A stretch of 7,814 bases of DNA from JBQTKD01 sp052389435 (GTDB taxonomy: Bacteria > Actinomycetota > Actinomycetes > Sporichthyales > Sporichthyaceae): NCBI GenBank assembly GCA_052389435.1, contig JBQTIB010000178.1, positions 1-7,814 of the forward strand, given 5' to 3'. The notes under the pieces were generated by a model. It was not told the DNA's origin and ran no database searches. It saw nothing but the letters and a program-made list of their open reading frames with translations. Positions 1-6,290 of the stretch are shown here, in pieces. The translations under genes and the position numbers were made by a program. Within the stretch, counting starts at the first letter, position 1, and every line of letters begins with the position of its first letter.

Positions 1-8
1 GACAGAGA

Positions 9-38
9 TAGACTCTGACGGACAATCAGACATAGGTT
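9..38 (+). promoter_or_regulatory. Possible promoter of the relaxase operon
   Basis: A TAGACT hexamer at 9-14 (four of six matches to TTGACA) is followed after 18 bases by TAGGTT at 33-38, which fits the actinobacterial TANNNT -10 pattern. Both lie in the low-GC patch at the window start. A transcript starting near 45 would have a leader of about 280 bases before the relaxase. The matches are weak, and sequence left of the window could hold a better promoter. Confidence 0.25.
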
Positions 39-165
39 TGTCGCTCCCGGACCACCGCCGACCCGCACCCGACCACCGGATTCTCAGGCCCCGACGCGGC
101 GCCATCGAAGATCGCCAAGTCGCACTCGTCTTGCTCGTGCCGAGGCCGTGGTTCGGTGCCCCGGT

Positions 166-215
166 CGATCTGGAGGCTGATCGCGCGCACATAGAGGTGT
201 GGAGCGATCTGATCG
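166..215. repeat. Two CGATC/GATCG inverted-repeat sites
   Basis: CGATC at 166-170 faces GATCG at 179-183 across 8 bases. A second, tighter site, CGATC-T-GATCG, lies at 205-215. Both sites share the CGATCTG and TGATCG edges and are 39 bases apart. Paired dyads upstream of a relaxase gene could be operator or relaxosome binding sites, but short inverted repeats also arise by chance, so this is a weak call. Confidence 0.35.
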
Positions 216-323
216 GAAGCAGGCCAGCGGGCCGTTGGGTGCCCGGCGCAGCCCTGCCGGGAGCCACCTCGAGGGGCCTCGCGGGTGGGCGGAGGTGCTC
301 GAGACCCGCACCGGGCGGCGGCG

Positions 324-3300
324 ATGATGTCGCTGACCAGGATGTCGGCCGGCTCCGGCTATCGCTATCTGCTGCGGAGCACTGCGACGGCAGATGCGCC
401 GCGGGCGGTGGGGGAGTCGCTCACGGCGTACTACGCCGCGTCTGGAAACCCGCCAGGTCGCTGGCTGGGTCGCGGTCTGGGCGGCGTTAGCGCCGCTGGG
501 ATCGAGGGCGCCGAGAAGCTCGTCACCGGGGCCGTGGTCACGGAGGACGCGATGGCCGCGCTCTACGGCGAAGGCCGTCACCCAGGGACGCGTGAGCAGC
601 TTGGGAGGCCCTATCCCAAATACCTTCCGCCGGCGCAGCGGGTTGCCGACGCGGTTGCCGCGTTGCCGGAGTCCCTGACCGAAGCGGCGCGAGCGGCAGC
701 GGTCGCGGCCATCGAGGCGCGAGTGGCTGCCAATCCGTCGCGCCGAGCAGTGGCGGGCTTCGATCTGACCTTCACCGTCCCGAAGTCCGCCAGCGTGCTG
801 TGGGCCCTCGGCGACGAACGCGTGCAGGCCGCAGTCCTGGATGCGCACCGCGAGGCCACAGTGGCGGTCCTCGGGCTGATCGAGGACCGGTTCCTGTTCA
901 CCCGCACTGGATCGGGCTCGACGGTGCGGGTCTCCACCGCGGGGTTGGTGGCGGCGGCGTTCGACCACTTCGACTCCCGCGCCGGGGATCCGAACCTGCA
1001 CACGCACGTCGTGGCCGCGAACAAGGTGCAGGGCCCAGACGGGGTGTGGCGGTCCGTCGACGCGCAGGTGCTCTTCTCCGCCGCGGTGGCGTGCTCGGAG
1101 GTCTACGACGACCTGCTCGCCGACGCGCTTGCCGCCCGGCTCCCAGTGTCATGGGGTCATCGGGACCGCGGAGCACGGCGCACCCCGGCGTTCGAGATCG
1201 ACGGACTCGGAGACGACCTGCTCCGCGCGTTCTCCCAACGCTCGCGGGCCATCGAGCGGGCGATTGCCGGCACGCTTGCCACGGCCGACGGCGAGGACGG
1301 GCGCGGACCTTCGCGGACGGCGGTGATCAAAGCCCGCCAGCAGGCCACCCTCGCCACCCGCCCGGACAAACGCGTCCGTTCCCTCACCGAGCTGCAGGCC
1401 CTTTGGCACGCCACCGCCCGCCAGGTCGTCGGCACGCCGTCTGAGCAGATCGTCCAACGAGCGCTCGAACGACGCCAAGGTCGGTTGCGCCCCCAACGGG
1501 TTCACATCGACGCGGTCCCGACTGCCGTGATCGAGGAGTACGCCGTCGTCGTGCTCGCCGGATTGCAGGAGCGGCGCTCCACGTGGTCTCGGCCGAACAC
1601 GCTCGCCGAGGCCGCCCGCGCGACCCGCGGAATCCGCATGCGTTCCACCGGCGACCGTCTCGCCCTGCTCGACCACGTCACCACTGCCGCCCTCGCCCGC
1701 TGCGTGCCGCTCGACCCGGCGCCGCCCGGCATCGAGGCCGCCCACCGCGTCGACGTCCCCCGCGGAGTGATTGCGCGAATCACGGAGCGGTTCCGCTCTG
1801 CCGACCGGCCCACCGGGGCCGAGGTCGAGCTCGAGCCCGCCTACACGACGGCAGAGGTTCTACAGGCCGAAGCCGACCTGCTCGCCGCCACAGAGCTCTT
1901 GGACGCGCCAGCGGTGTCCGTGCAGCTGGTGGACGTCGTCGTGACCGCCGTACCCATGCCCGGCGCCGGGCGGATGCTCGTGGACGATCAAGCCGACGCT
2001 GTCCGTGCCGTCGCCAGCTCTGGTCGCCGGGTTGAGGCGCTCGTCGGCCCCGCAGGGTCGGGCAAGACCCGCACCCTGCACGCCCTGCGCGCCGCGTGGA
2101 CTTTGCAGCACGGCAACGAATCCGTGGTCGGGTTCGCGCCGTCCGCGGCCGCAGCTGCCGAACTGTCCGCCGCGCTCGGCATCCGGTGCGACACCCTCGC
2201 CAAGTGGCGCCACGACCACGCCGCTCACGGCGGGAAGGCTGCGGCAGGGTTGCCGGGCCGATTGCCGGCGGGTGGTCTGGTCATCTGCGACGAGGCGTCC
2301 CTGGCCGCGACGGCCGACCTGCACGCGCTGGTCACCGCCGCCGCAGCTGCGGGCGCGAAGGTCGTGCTGGTTGGGGACCACCACCAACTTGGCGCCGTCG
2401 GTGCCGGCGGCGCCTTCGCACTCCTCGCCGATAGGCCACGCGCGGTAGAGCTGCGCTCCCTCTGGAGATTCGCCGAGCCATGGGAAGCCCACGCGACCCA
2501 AGCCCTGCGCGCCGGCGGTGAACTGGCAAGCGCACTCGCTGCCTACTCCGATCACGGCCGCCTGCACGAAGGCCCCGCCGCCGAGATCCTCGAACGCGCC
2601 TACGACGCCTGGGCCGCGGATCTGGCCGCGGGGCGCAGCAGCCTGCTCCTAGCCGCCGACCGGGACACGGTCGCCGAGCTCAACTCTCGTGCGCAGCGCG
2701 AGCGCCGAGCGGTCGGGACCGCCGAGGCCGACGGTGTGCCCATCGCCGACGGCGCCACCGCGGGCCGCGGCGACGTAATCGTCACGCGGCGCAACGACCG
2801 ACGGATGCAGCTGCCCGACGGCGGCCACGTCCGCAACGGCGCCCTTTGGCACGTCCTCGCCACCCACCCCGACGGTTCCGTCGACGCCCGCGCCCTGCCC
2901 CGCCCGGGGGAACCCGTCGAGTCGTCGAACGAGCGCGCCGTGCCGGTCGTACGACTGCCCGCCGACTACGTCCGCGACCACGTCGAGCTCGGCTACGCCA
3001 CAACCGTCCACCGCGCGCAGGGGCTCACCGTCGACACCTCGCACACGATCGTCGACGTCGGCATGGCGCGACAGACGTTCTACGTCGCCATGACCCGGGG
3101 CCGGCTCGCCAACCACGCCTACAGCCCGAACGACCAACGGGACGAGGCGAACGACCCGGCGAACCGGTCGGTGCTCGAAACGGTCCTGACCCGGGACGGT
3201 GCCGAACTCTCCGCCACCGCCGTGCTCCGCCAGCGCGCCGCCGCATCGCCTCACGGACTGCGAGCGCGTCTCGCGGCGCGAATCGGCGCCCGGCCCGACC

Positions 3301-3359
3301 AGGCGGTCGCCGCCCAACATCGGCCCACTCCAGAGCAGGCACCGTCGATCGAAAGGTGA
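324..3359 (+). CDS. MobF-family relaxase-helicase (TrwC/TraA type)
   Basis: This 1011-residue protein would nick one strand at the element's oriT, stay covalently bound to it, and unwind the DNA for transfer. The N-terminal relaxase domain (about 1-330) has the paired tyrosines Y36-Y37, preceded by Y13 and Y15, ahead of PPGRWLG, as in TrwC-like proteins. Its metal-binding histidines are H215, H226 and H228 (DPNLHTHVV). A RecD/TraI-like helicase follows from about 550: Walker A GPAGSGKT 575-582, Walker B VICDEAS 653-659, VGDHHQLG 683-690, the late motif TTVHRAQG 893-900, and VAMTRGR 921-927. All key residues are present and the length is normal. The start at 324 was chosen because MSLTRMSAGSGYRYLL is the usual family beginning; ATG 327 and GTG 285 are alternatives. 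No strong Shine-Dalgarno is seen. The excisionase gene begins 5 bases after the stop. Confidence 0.93.
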   Translation: MMSLTRMSAGSGYRYLLRSTATADAPRAVGESLTAYYAASGNPPGRWLGRGLGGVSAAGIEGAEKLVTGAVVTEDAMAALYGEGRHPGTREQLGRPYPKYLPPAQRVADAVAALPESLTEAARAAAVAAIEARVAANPSRRAVAGFDLTFTVPKSASVLWALGDERVQAAVLDAHREATVAVLGLIEDRFLFTRTGSGSTVRVSTAGLVAAAFDHFDSRAGDPNLHTHVVAANKVQGPDGVWRSVDAQVLFSAAVACSEVYDDLLADALAARLPVSWGHRDRGARRTPAFEIDGLGDDLLRAFSQRSRAIERAIAGTLATADGEDGRGPSRTAVIKARQQATLATRPDKRVRSLTELQALWHATARQVVGTPSEQIVQRALERRQGRLRPQRVHIDAVPTAVIEEYAVVVLAGLQERRSTWSRPNTLAEAARATRGIRMRSTGDRLALLDHVTTAALARCVPLDPAPPGIEAAHRVDVPRGVIARITERFRSADRPTGAEVELEPAYTTAEVLQAEADLLAATELLDAPAVSVQLVDVVVTAVPMPGAGRMLVDDQADAVRAVASSGRRVEALVGPAGSGKTRTLHALRAAWTLQHGNESVVGFAPSAAAAAELSAALGIRCDTLAKWRHDHAAHGGKAAAGLPGRLPAGGLVICDEASLAATADLHALVTAAAAAGAKVVLVGDHHQLGAVGAGGAFALLADRPRAVELRSLWRFAEPWEAHATQALRAGGELASALAAYSDHGRLHEGPAAEILERAYDAWAADLAAGRSSLLLAADRDTVAELNSRAQRERRAVGTAEADGVPIADGATAGRGDVIVTRRNDRRMQLPDGGHVRNGALWHVLATHPDGSVDARALPRPGEPVESSNERAVPVVRLPADYVRDHVELGYATTVHRAQGLTVDTSHTIVDVGMARQTFYVAMTRGRLANHAYSPNDQRDEANDPANRSVLETVLTRDGAELSATAVLRQRAAASPHGLRARLAARIGARPDQAVAAQHRPTPEQAPSIER

Positions 3360-3364
3360 GCGAC

Positions 3365-3691
3365 ATGACCGACCCACCCCGAACGGCCCTGCATCAGCAA
3401 CAACGCCGACTCGTCCTCACCGTCGAGGAAGCAGCTCAAGCCCTCCACATCGGCCGCACGACCATGTACGCGCTCATCGCCACCGGCCAGGTCGCATCCG
3501 TAACCGTCGGCCGGCTACGACGGATCCCCGTTGGGGCCCTCGAGGCCTACGTCCGCGGACTTCGCAGCGCACTTCCTCCGGAAACTGTCGGTGGTGCCGG
3601 CGAGGATCCGAGTTGCGGGACCGAGACGTCGAAGGCCCCCAGCCCTCGCGCCTCGTGTGGTTCGGACGCTTTGAAGGGACCTCGAGCATGA
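3365..3691 (+). CDS. Excisionase-like helix-turn-helix protein
   Basis: This small protein (108 residues) has a MerR-like winged helix-turn-helix of the excisionase/HTH_17 family at about 16-64: LTVEEAAQALHIGRTTMYAL, then GQVASVTVGRLRRIP and the closing helix GALEAYV. Such proteins bind and bend attachment-site DNA and bias a tyrosine integrase towards excision; some also act as repressors. The remaining 40 or so residues are rich in proline, serine and glycine and look disordered. ATG 3365 is preceded by GAAAGG at 3351-3356, which overlaps the relaxase stop and gives a good spacing. Its stop overlaps the integrase start by ATGA, so the two are translationally coupled. The family is clear from the HTH; the excisionase role rests on the neighbouring integrase. 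Confidence 0.88.
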   Translation: MTDPPRTALHQQQRRLVLTVEEAAQALHIGRTTMYALIATGQVASVTVGRLRRIPVGALEAYVRGLRSALPPETVGGAGEDPSCGTETSKAPSPRASCGSDALKGPRA

Positions 3692-4914
3692 GCGGACGGC
3701 GCCGTGCCAACGGCGAGGGATCGGTGTACCGGCGCGCCTCCGACGGCCTGTTCGTGGCCGCGGTGGTTCTGCCCGACGGCACCCGCAAGGTCATGTACGG
3801 CAAGACCGAACGAGAGGCCCTCGCCAAGCGTCGCGCTGCCCTGCGGGACGTCGAGGACGGACTGCCGGTTCACGCGCGACAGCCCGGCACCCTCGGCGCT
3901 TGGGTCGCCGACGAGTGGTTCGGCGCGACGCTCCCCGCCCGGATTGCCGCCGGGACGCTCAGCCCGGAGACGCTGGACAGCTATCGGGACAACTGGCGCC
4001 TGCACATCGAGCCGGTGCTCGGCGGAGTCCGCTTCGACAGGCTGACGCCCGCACTGGTGCGCTCCTGGCAGACCGACCTCCTGTCCAAGATGGGCGCTCG
4101 CGGCCGACCGCTCTCTCCGAGGACCGTTGCCTACTGCCACGCCATCCTGCGCAAGGCCCTGAACGACGCCCTCAGCGACGAGGTGCCCGGGGTGCGCCGC
4201 AACGTGGTCGCCCTCGTGGACGCTCCCAGGGTGGCCCGCGGCGGAAGCGGCCGACCGCTCGATCTCGCTCAGGTCGCCTCGGTGGTCCAGACGATCGACG
4301 AAGACCCGCTGCGCGTGCTGTGGCTGACCTACCTCGGTCTCGGCCTGCGCCGGGGCGAGGCCTTGGCGCTGCGCTGGTCCGCCATCGACCTGGACGGCGG
4401 AACCGCACACGTCGCGGCCTCCCTGAAGCGTCGGCGCACCGACGAGCTGTCTCCGTCCGGACGTCGGCGCGGCCACCTAGTGGAGGACAGTCCGAAGACG
4501 GAGGCGTCGAACGCGACGGTCGCCGCGCCAGCGCCGGTCGTCGAGCTGTGGCGCGAGCACCTGGCCGCCCAGCGCCGCGCCCGCCTGGCGTCGCCGTGCT
4601 GGGCCGACCCGGACCTGGTGTTCACCACCTCGATTGGGACCGCGATCGAACCCCGCAACATCAACCGAGCGTGGGGCGAGGTGTGCGCGCGGGCCGGCAT
4701 CGCCCCCGTCCGCGTGCACGACCTGCGGCACACCATGGCCGCGCTCATGCTGCGCCAAGGGGTCGACACCAAGATCGTCCAACGTGCCCTGCGGCACACC
4801 CGCCACGCCACGACCGCCGACATCTACATGACGGTCCTGGAGGACGTCCAACGCGGCGGGGCGGACCGCATGGGTGCGATGTTCCGCGAGCTTGGAATCG
4901 GGGGTCGAGCGTAG
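3688..4914 (+). CDS. Tyrosine recombinase/integrase
   Basis: This 408-residue site-specific recombinase would insert and excise the element at the tRNA-Arg gene. An N-terminal AP2-like arm-binding region (about 8-60, GEGSVYRRASDGLFVAAV) is followed by a SAM-like core-binding domain (about 68-165) and the catalytic domain (about 185-395). The catalytic residues are all visible: R221 in GLGLRRGEAL, K270 in SPKTEAS, H344 and R347 in HDLRHT, H370 in ALRHTRH, and the nucleophile Y380 in ADIYMTV. The usual glycine before the third histidine (LGH) is arginine here. ATG 3688 overlaps the upstream stop and sits about 8 bases after AAGGGA (3675-3680). The antitoxin starts about 10 bases after its stop. 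Full length suggests an active enzyme. Confidence 0.95.
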   Translation: MSGRRRANGEGSVYRRASDGLFVAAVVLPDGTRKVMYGKTEREALAKRRAALRDVEDGLPVHARQPGTLGAWVADEWFGATLPARIAAGTLSPETLDSYRDNWRLHIEPVLGGVRFDRLTPALVRSWQTDLLSKMGARGRPLSPRTVAYCHAILRKALNDALSDEVPGVRRNVVALVDAPRVARGGSGRPLDLAQVASVVQTIDEDPLRVLWLTYLGLGLRRGEALALRWSAIDLDGGTAHVAASLKRRRTDELSPSGRRRGHLVEDSPKTEASNATVAAPAPVVELWREHLAAQRRARLASPCWADPDLVFTTSIGTAIEPRNINRAWGEVCARAGIAPVRVHDLRHTMAALMLRQGVDTKIVQRALRHTRHATTADIYMTVLEDVQRGGADRMGAMFRELGIGGRA

Positions 4915-4924
4915 AATCGTGCAC

Positions 4925-5173
4925 GTGACCACCGAGGCGCAGGACCTGCTCCGAACGGCGCTGATGCTGCCAGCCGGCGACCGCGCCGAGCTGGTCGCAG
5001 GCCTGCTCGAGAGCCTGGAGGCCGAGGCCGACGCCGGGGAGCACGTCTTCAGCGAGGCCTGGCGCGCCGAAATCGAGACACGGGCTCGGCGGGCGATGAG
5101 TGAGCCTGCAACCTCGGATCTGGCCTGGGACGACGTACGCGCGGAGATCACCGCGCGTCTGCGCTCTCGGTGA
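4925..5173 (+). CDS. Antitoxin, addiction-module component family
   Basis: This small acidic protein (82 residues) resembles the putative addiction module component family (TIGR02574, Unstab_antitox), the usual partner of RelE/ParE-like toxins. The recognisable parts are an N-terminal helix LMLPAGDRAELVAGLLESL (13-31), a middle EAWRAEIETRARR (45-57) and a C-terminal AWDDVRAEITARL (67-79) that would contact the toxin. It would neutralise the toxin by direct binding. GTG 4925 gives the standard family N-terminus MTTEAQ; GTG 4919 is equally possible, and a GTG at 4874 would overlap the integrase. No clear Shine-Dalgarno is present, so translation may depend on coupling to the integrase. Its stop overlaps the toxin start as GTGA. 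The frame is intact, unlike its partner's. Confidence 0.85.
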   Translation: MTTEAQDLLRTALMLPAGDRAELVAGLLESLEAEADAGEHVFSEAWRAEIETRARRAMSEPATSDLAWDDVRAEITARLRSR

Positions 5174-5503
5174 CCCACCGGATCGGTTACCGATCCGAGG
5201 CGCGCGACGAACTCGTGGCGGCCATCGATTGGTACGAAGAGCAACATCGCGGACTCGGCGAGCGCCTCCTCGCCGCGATCGATGCGAGTCTGGAGCGCGT
5301 CGGCGAGTGGCCAGAGGCCGCACCGCTCGTTAGCCGGACTCCCGGGCGACGTTCCGGTTCGTTCGGCACCCGTGCGTCGCTTCCCCTACCGGATCGTGTA
5401 CCTGGTCCACGACGACGCGATCCGAGTGCTCGCCGTCGCTCACACCCGTCGCGAGCCGCGCTACTGGCGGGACCGGGTGGAACCCGAGCCGGGCGAGGAG
5501 TGA
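5170..5503 (+). pseudogene. ParE/RelE-type toxin, broken by a one-base frameshift
   Basis: Two frames together make one toxin of the plasmid-stabilisation (ParE/RelE) family. The first frame, from GTG 5170, gives ITHRIGYRSEARDELV-type residues (GTG read as Met) and runs to WPEAAPLVSR. The second, one base further on, gives GDVPVRSAPVRRFPYRIVYL and ends RREPRYWRDRV before the stop at 5501-5503. Removing one base near 5331-5346, for example from the CCC or GGG run at 5341-5346, joins them into about 110 residues, normal for the family. Left as it is, the first frame runs on into the tRNA gene at 5655 and loses the C-terminal half with the conserved YRIVY strand. Intact members inhibit translation by mRNA cleavage (RelE) or poison gyrase (ParE). 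A sequencing error is the main alternative to a real mutation. Confidence 0.82.
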
Positions 5504-5526
5504 GCCGGCGCCGGTTGGCGATTCGG

Positions 5527-5548
5527 CGTTGCTACACCCGTTGCTACA
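5527..5548. repeat. Direct repeat, candidate integrase arm sites
   Basis: The ten bases CGTTGCTACA occur at 5527-5536 and again at 5539-5548, a 12-bp period. They lie between the toxin remnant and the tRNA 3' end, about 75 bases from the presumed attachment core. Tyrosine integrases with an N-terminal arm-binding domain bind short direct repeats flanking the core, so these are good candidates. I saw no third copy elsewhere in the window. The role is inferred from position. Confidence 0.5.
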
Positions 5549-5580
5549 TTCCCCGCCGCCGGCGGTCCCCGAAAACCGAG

Positions 5581-5612
5581 AACCCCAGGTCGCAAGGCTC
5601 TGACCTGGGGTT
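5581..5612 (-). terminator. Stem-loop terminator of the tRNA-Arg gene
   Basis: AACCCCAGGTC (5581-5591) and GACCTGGGGTT (5602-5612) form a perfect 11-bp stem with a 10-base loop. It begins 8 bases past the tRNA 3' end on the minus strand. A short TTTT follows the stem a few bases further on (minus strand; AAAA at about 5572-5575 on plus), so it fits a weak rho-independent terminator for the tRNA. It could also stop plus-strand transcription from the toxin side, although no T-run follows in that direction. Confidence 0.75.
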
Positions 5613-5620
5613 CTGTGCTG

Positions 5621-5660
5621 CGCGCCCGAAGGGATTCGAACCCCTAACCTTCTGATCCGT
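5621..5660. other. Candidate attachment-site core in the tRNA 3' half
   Basis: The segment from the anticodon to the tRNA 3' end is the part most often used as the crossover identity block by tyrosine integrases. The element genes lie on the 3' side of the tRNA, with the integrase and putative arm repeats nearest, which is the expected geometry. The exact core cannot be set without the second att copy, which is not in the window. Confidence 0.5.
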
Positions 5661-5693
5661 AGTCAGATGCTCTATCCGTTGAGCTACGGGCGC
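5621..5693 (-). tRNA. tRNA-Arg (anticodon ACG)
   Basis: The minus strand folds into a full cloverleaf. It has a 7-bp acceptor stem GCGCCCG/CGGGCGC, a D-stem GCTC/GAGC, an anticodon stem TCTGA/TCAGA with loop CTACGGA, a five-base variable loop, and a T-arm with loop TTCGAAT. The anticodon ACG is at 5658-5660 (plus coordinates); A34 is normally deaminated to inosine in bacteria, giving a reader of CGU, CGC and CGA codons. The discriminator base is G at 5621 and CCA is not encoded. The gene is complete, as expected when an element integrates at a tRNA 3' end and restores it. Confidence 0.97.
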
Positions 5694-5714
5694 TGGCTTG
5701 TGAGTCGAGGAGGG

Positions 5715-5744
5715 AGCATAGCGGGGCGGGTGGGGGAAGTCGAA
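5715..5744 (-). promoter_or_regulatory. Promoter of the tRNA-Arg gene
   Basis: On the minus strand a TATGCT -10 box (5715-5720) is preceded by TTCGAC at 5739-5744, with an 18-base spacer, or 17 if TCGACT at 5738-5743 is used. The -10 box ends 21 bases before the tRNA 5' end, leaving a short leader for RNase P to remove. The -10 is a good housekeeping-type match; the -35 is weaker. Confidence 0.6.
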
Positions 5745-5837
5745 ACGGATCGGCGTTCGGGCGGTGTTCCCGGAGGGGCGAGACGCTCGGAGCGGCGCGT
5801 TCGCCTCGCCTGTAGCGTCGGGCTCGGAGGTGGGCCC

Positions 5838-6290
5838 ATGGGCGAGGAATGCTGCGCCGCCGAACACGGCGAGGCGCGCGAAATCGACTTCGGGAAGGCG
5901 GCCGTCATCGCGGCCGGCGCGGTCTCGGCGCTGGCCGTCGAGAACCTGGCGCGCCAGAAGTTCGGTCGGGCGCGCACCGAGCTCGCGGCCGCGGGCCTGG
6001 TCACCGCCGCCGCCATCTACCCGCTCGCCCGTCGCGAGGCGCGTGCCGGGCTGGAGTCGGCCCGCGAGATCGCGTCGGTCGTGGCGGCCGCGGCGCTGGT
6101 CGTCGTCGCCTACCGCACCCCGCCCGGCCTGCGGCGACGCGCGGTGCTGGGAGCCGCCTGGGTGGGGCACGCGGTCTTCGACAACGTCCACCACGCGGGC
6201 CCCGGCGGGACGTTGCCGGCCTGGTACGCGGACCTGTGCGCCGGGTACGACGTCGCCTTCGCCGGAGCTCTGCTGCGGCCCAGCCGATGA
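5838..6290 (+). CDS. Small membrane protein, DUF6010-like
   Basis: This 150-residue protein appears to be an integral membrane protein with four or five hydrophobic segments, at about 20-36, 47-63, 77-92, 101-117 and 131-147. The C-terminal part, GHAVFDNVHHAG (110-121) followed by PAWYADLCAGYDVAFAGALL, resembles DUF6010 proteins, whose function is unknown. H111, D115, H118 and H119 lie close together near a membrane boundary and could bind a metal; that is inference. Two cysteines (C5, C6) sit near the N-terminus. The start is well set: GGAGG at 5826-5830 lies 7 bases before ATG 5838. The stop overlaps the methyltransferase start as ATGA, pointing to co-translation. It is the first gene to the right of the tRNA and is divergent from it. 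Confidence 0.85.
   Translation: MGEECCAAEHGEAREIDFGKAAVIAAGAVSALAVENLARQKFGRARTELAAAGLVTAAAIYPLARREARAGLESAREIASVVAAAALVVVAYRTPPGLRRRAVLGAAWVGHAVFDNVHHAGPGGTLPAWYADLCAGYDVAFAGALLRPSR

Larger units (their letters stand above)
1..323. other. Leader region upstream of the relaxase, no supported gene
   Basis: No convincing gene is seen. One open frame beginning with TTG at 38 runs into the relaxase coding region in another frame and resembles no family I know. The first 40 bases are about 45 percent GC, clearly lower than the GC-rich sequence that follows, and contain short inverted repeats (TCTGA 14-18 with TCAGA 26-30; GACAA 21-25 with TTGTC 38-42). Further on, CGATC/GATCG half-sites cluster at 166-215. 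The position directly upstream of a relaxase gene makes this the natural place for a transfer origin, promoter or operator, but no known oriT sequence is recognised. Confidence 0.45.
1..5660 (+). mobile_element. Integrase-proximal part of a tRNA-Arg-integrated mobilizable element
   Basis: This stretch carries, in order and on one strand, a MobF relaxase, an excisionase-like HTH protein, a tyrosine integrase and a toxin-antitoxin pair, and it ends in the 3' half of a tRNA gene. Tyrosine integrases commonly use tRNA 3' ends as attachment sites with the integrase gene close by; here the integrase stop is about 700 bases from the tRNA. The left end is not in the window, because no second copy of the tRNA 3' segment is present, so only a minimum extent is given. 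With a relaxase but no visible secretion or coupling genes, it could be a mobilizable element (IME) or part of a larger conjugative one. The right boundary rests on the attachment inference. Confidence 0.7.

Noticed and set aside
38..490. Plus-strand open frame of 150 codons upstream of and overlapping the relaxase
   Set aside because: It starts with TTG, resembles no family, and its second half overlaps the well-supported relaxase start in another frame.
84..1007. Minus-strand open frame of 307 codons opposite the relaxase
   Set aside because: It is rich in Arg and Gly without any domain, lying opposite a clear relaxase domain; long antisense frames are usual in high-GC DNA.
3655..3670. TTCGGACGC inside the excisionase gene, like the outer arm of the 7528-7646 palindromes
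   Set aside because: No matching opposite arm lies nearby, and a nine-base match can arise by chance in such DNA.
5777..5810. GGCGAG/CTCGCC inverted repeat before the DUF6010-like gene
   Set aside because: Only six pairs across a long loop in very GC-rich DNA; no more than chance would give.
5544..6194. Minus-strand open frame that runs through the tRNA and contains PVAQRIEHL-like residues
   Set aside because: Those residues are the translation of the tRNA gene itself, a known annotation artefact.
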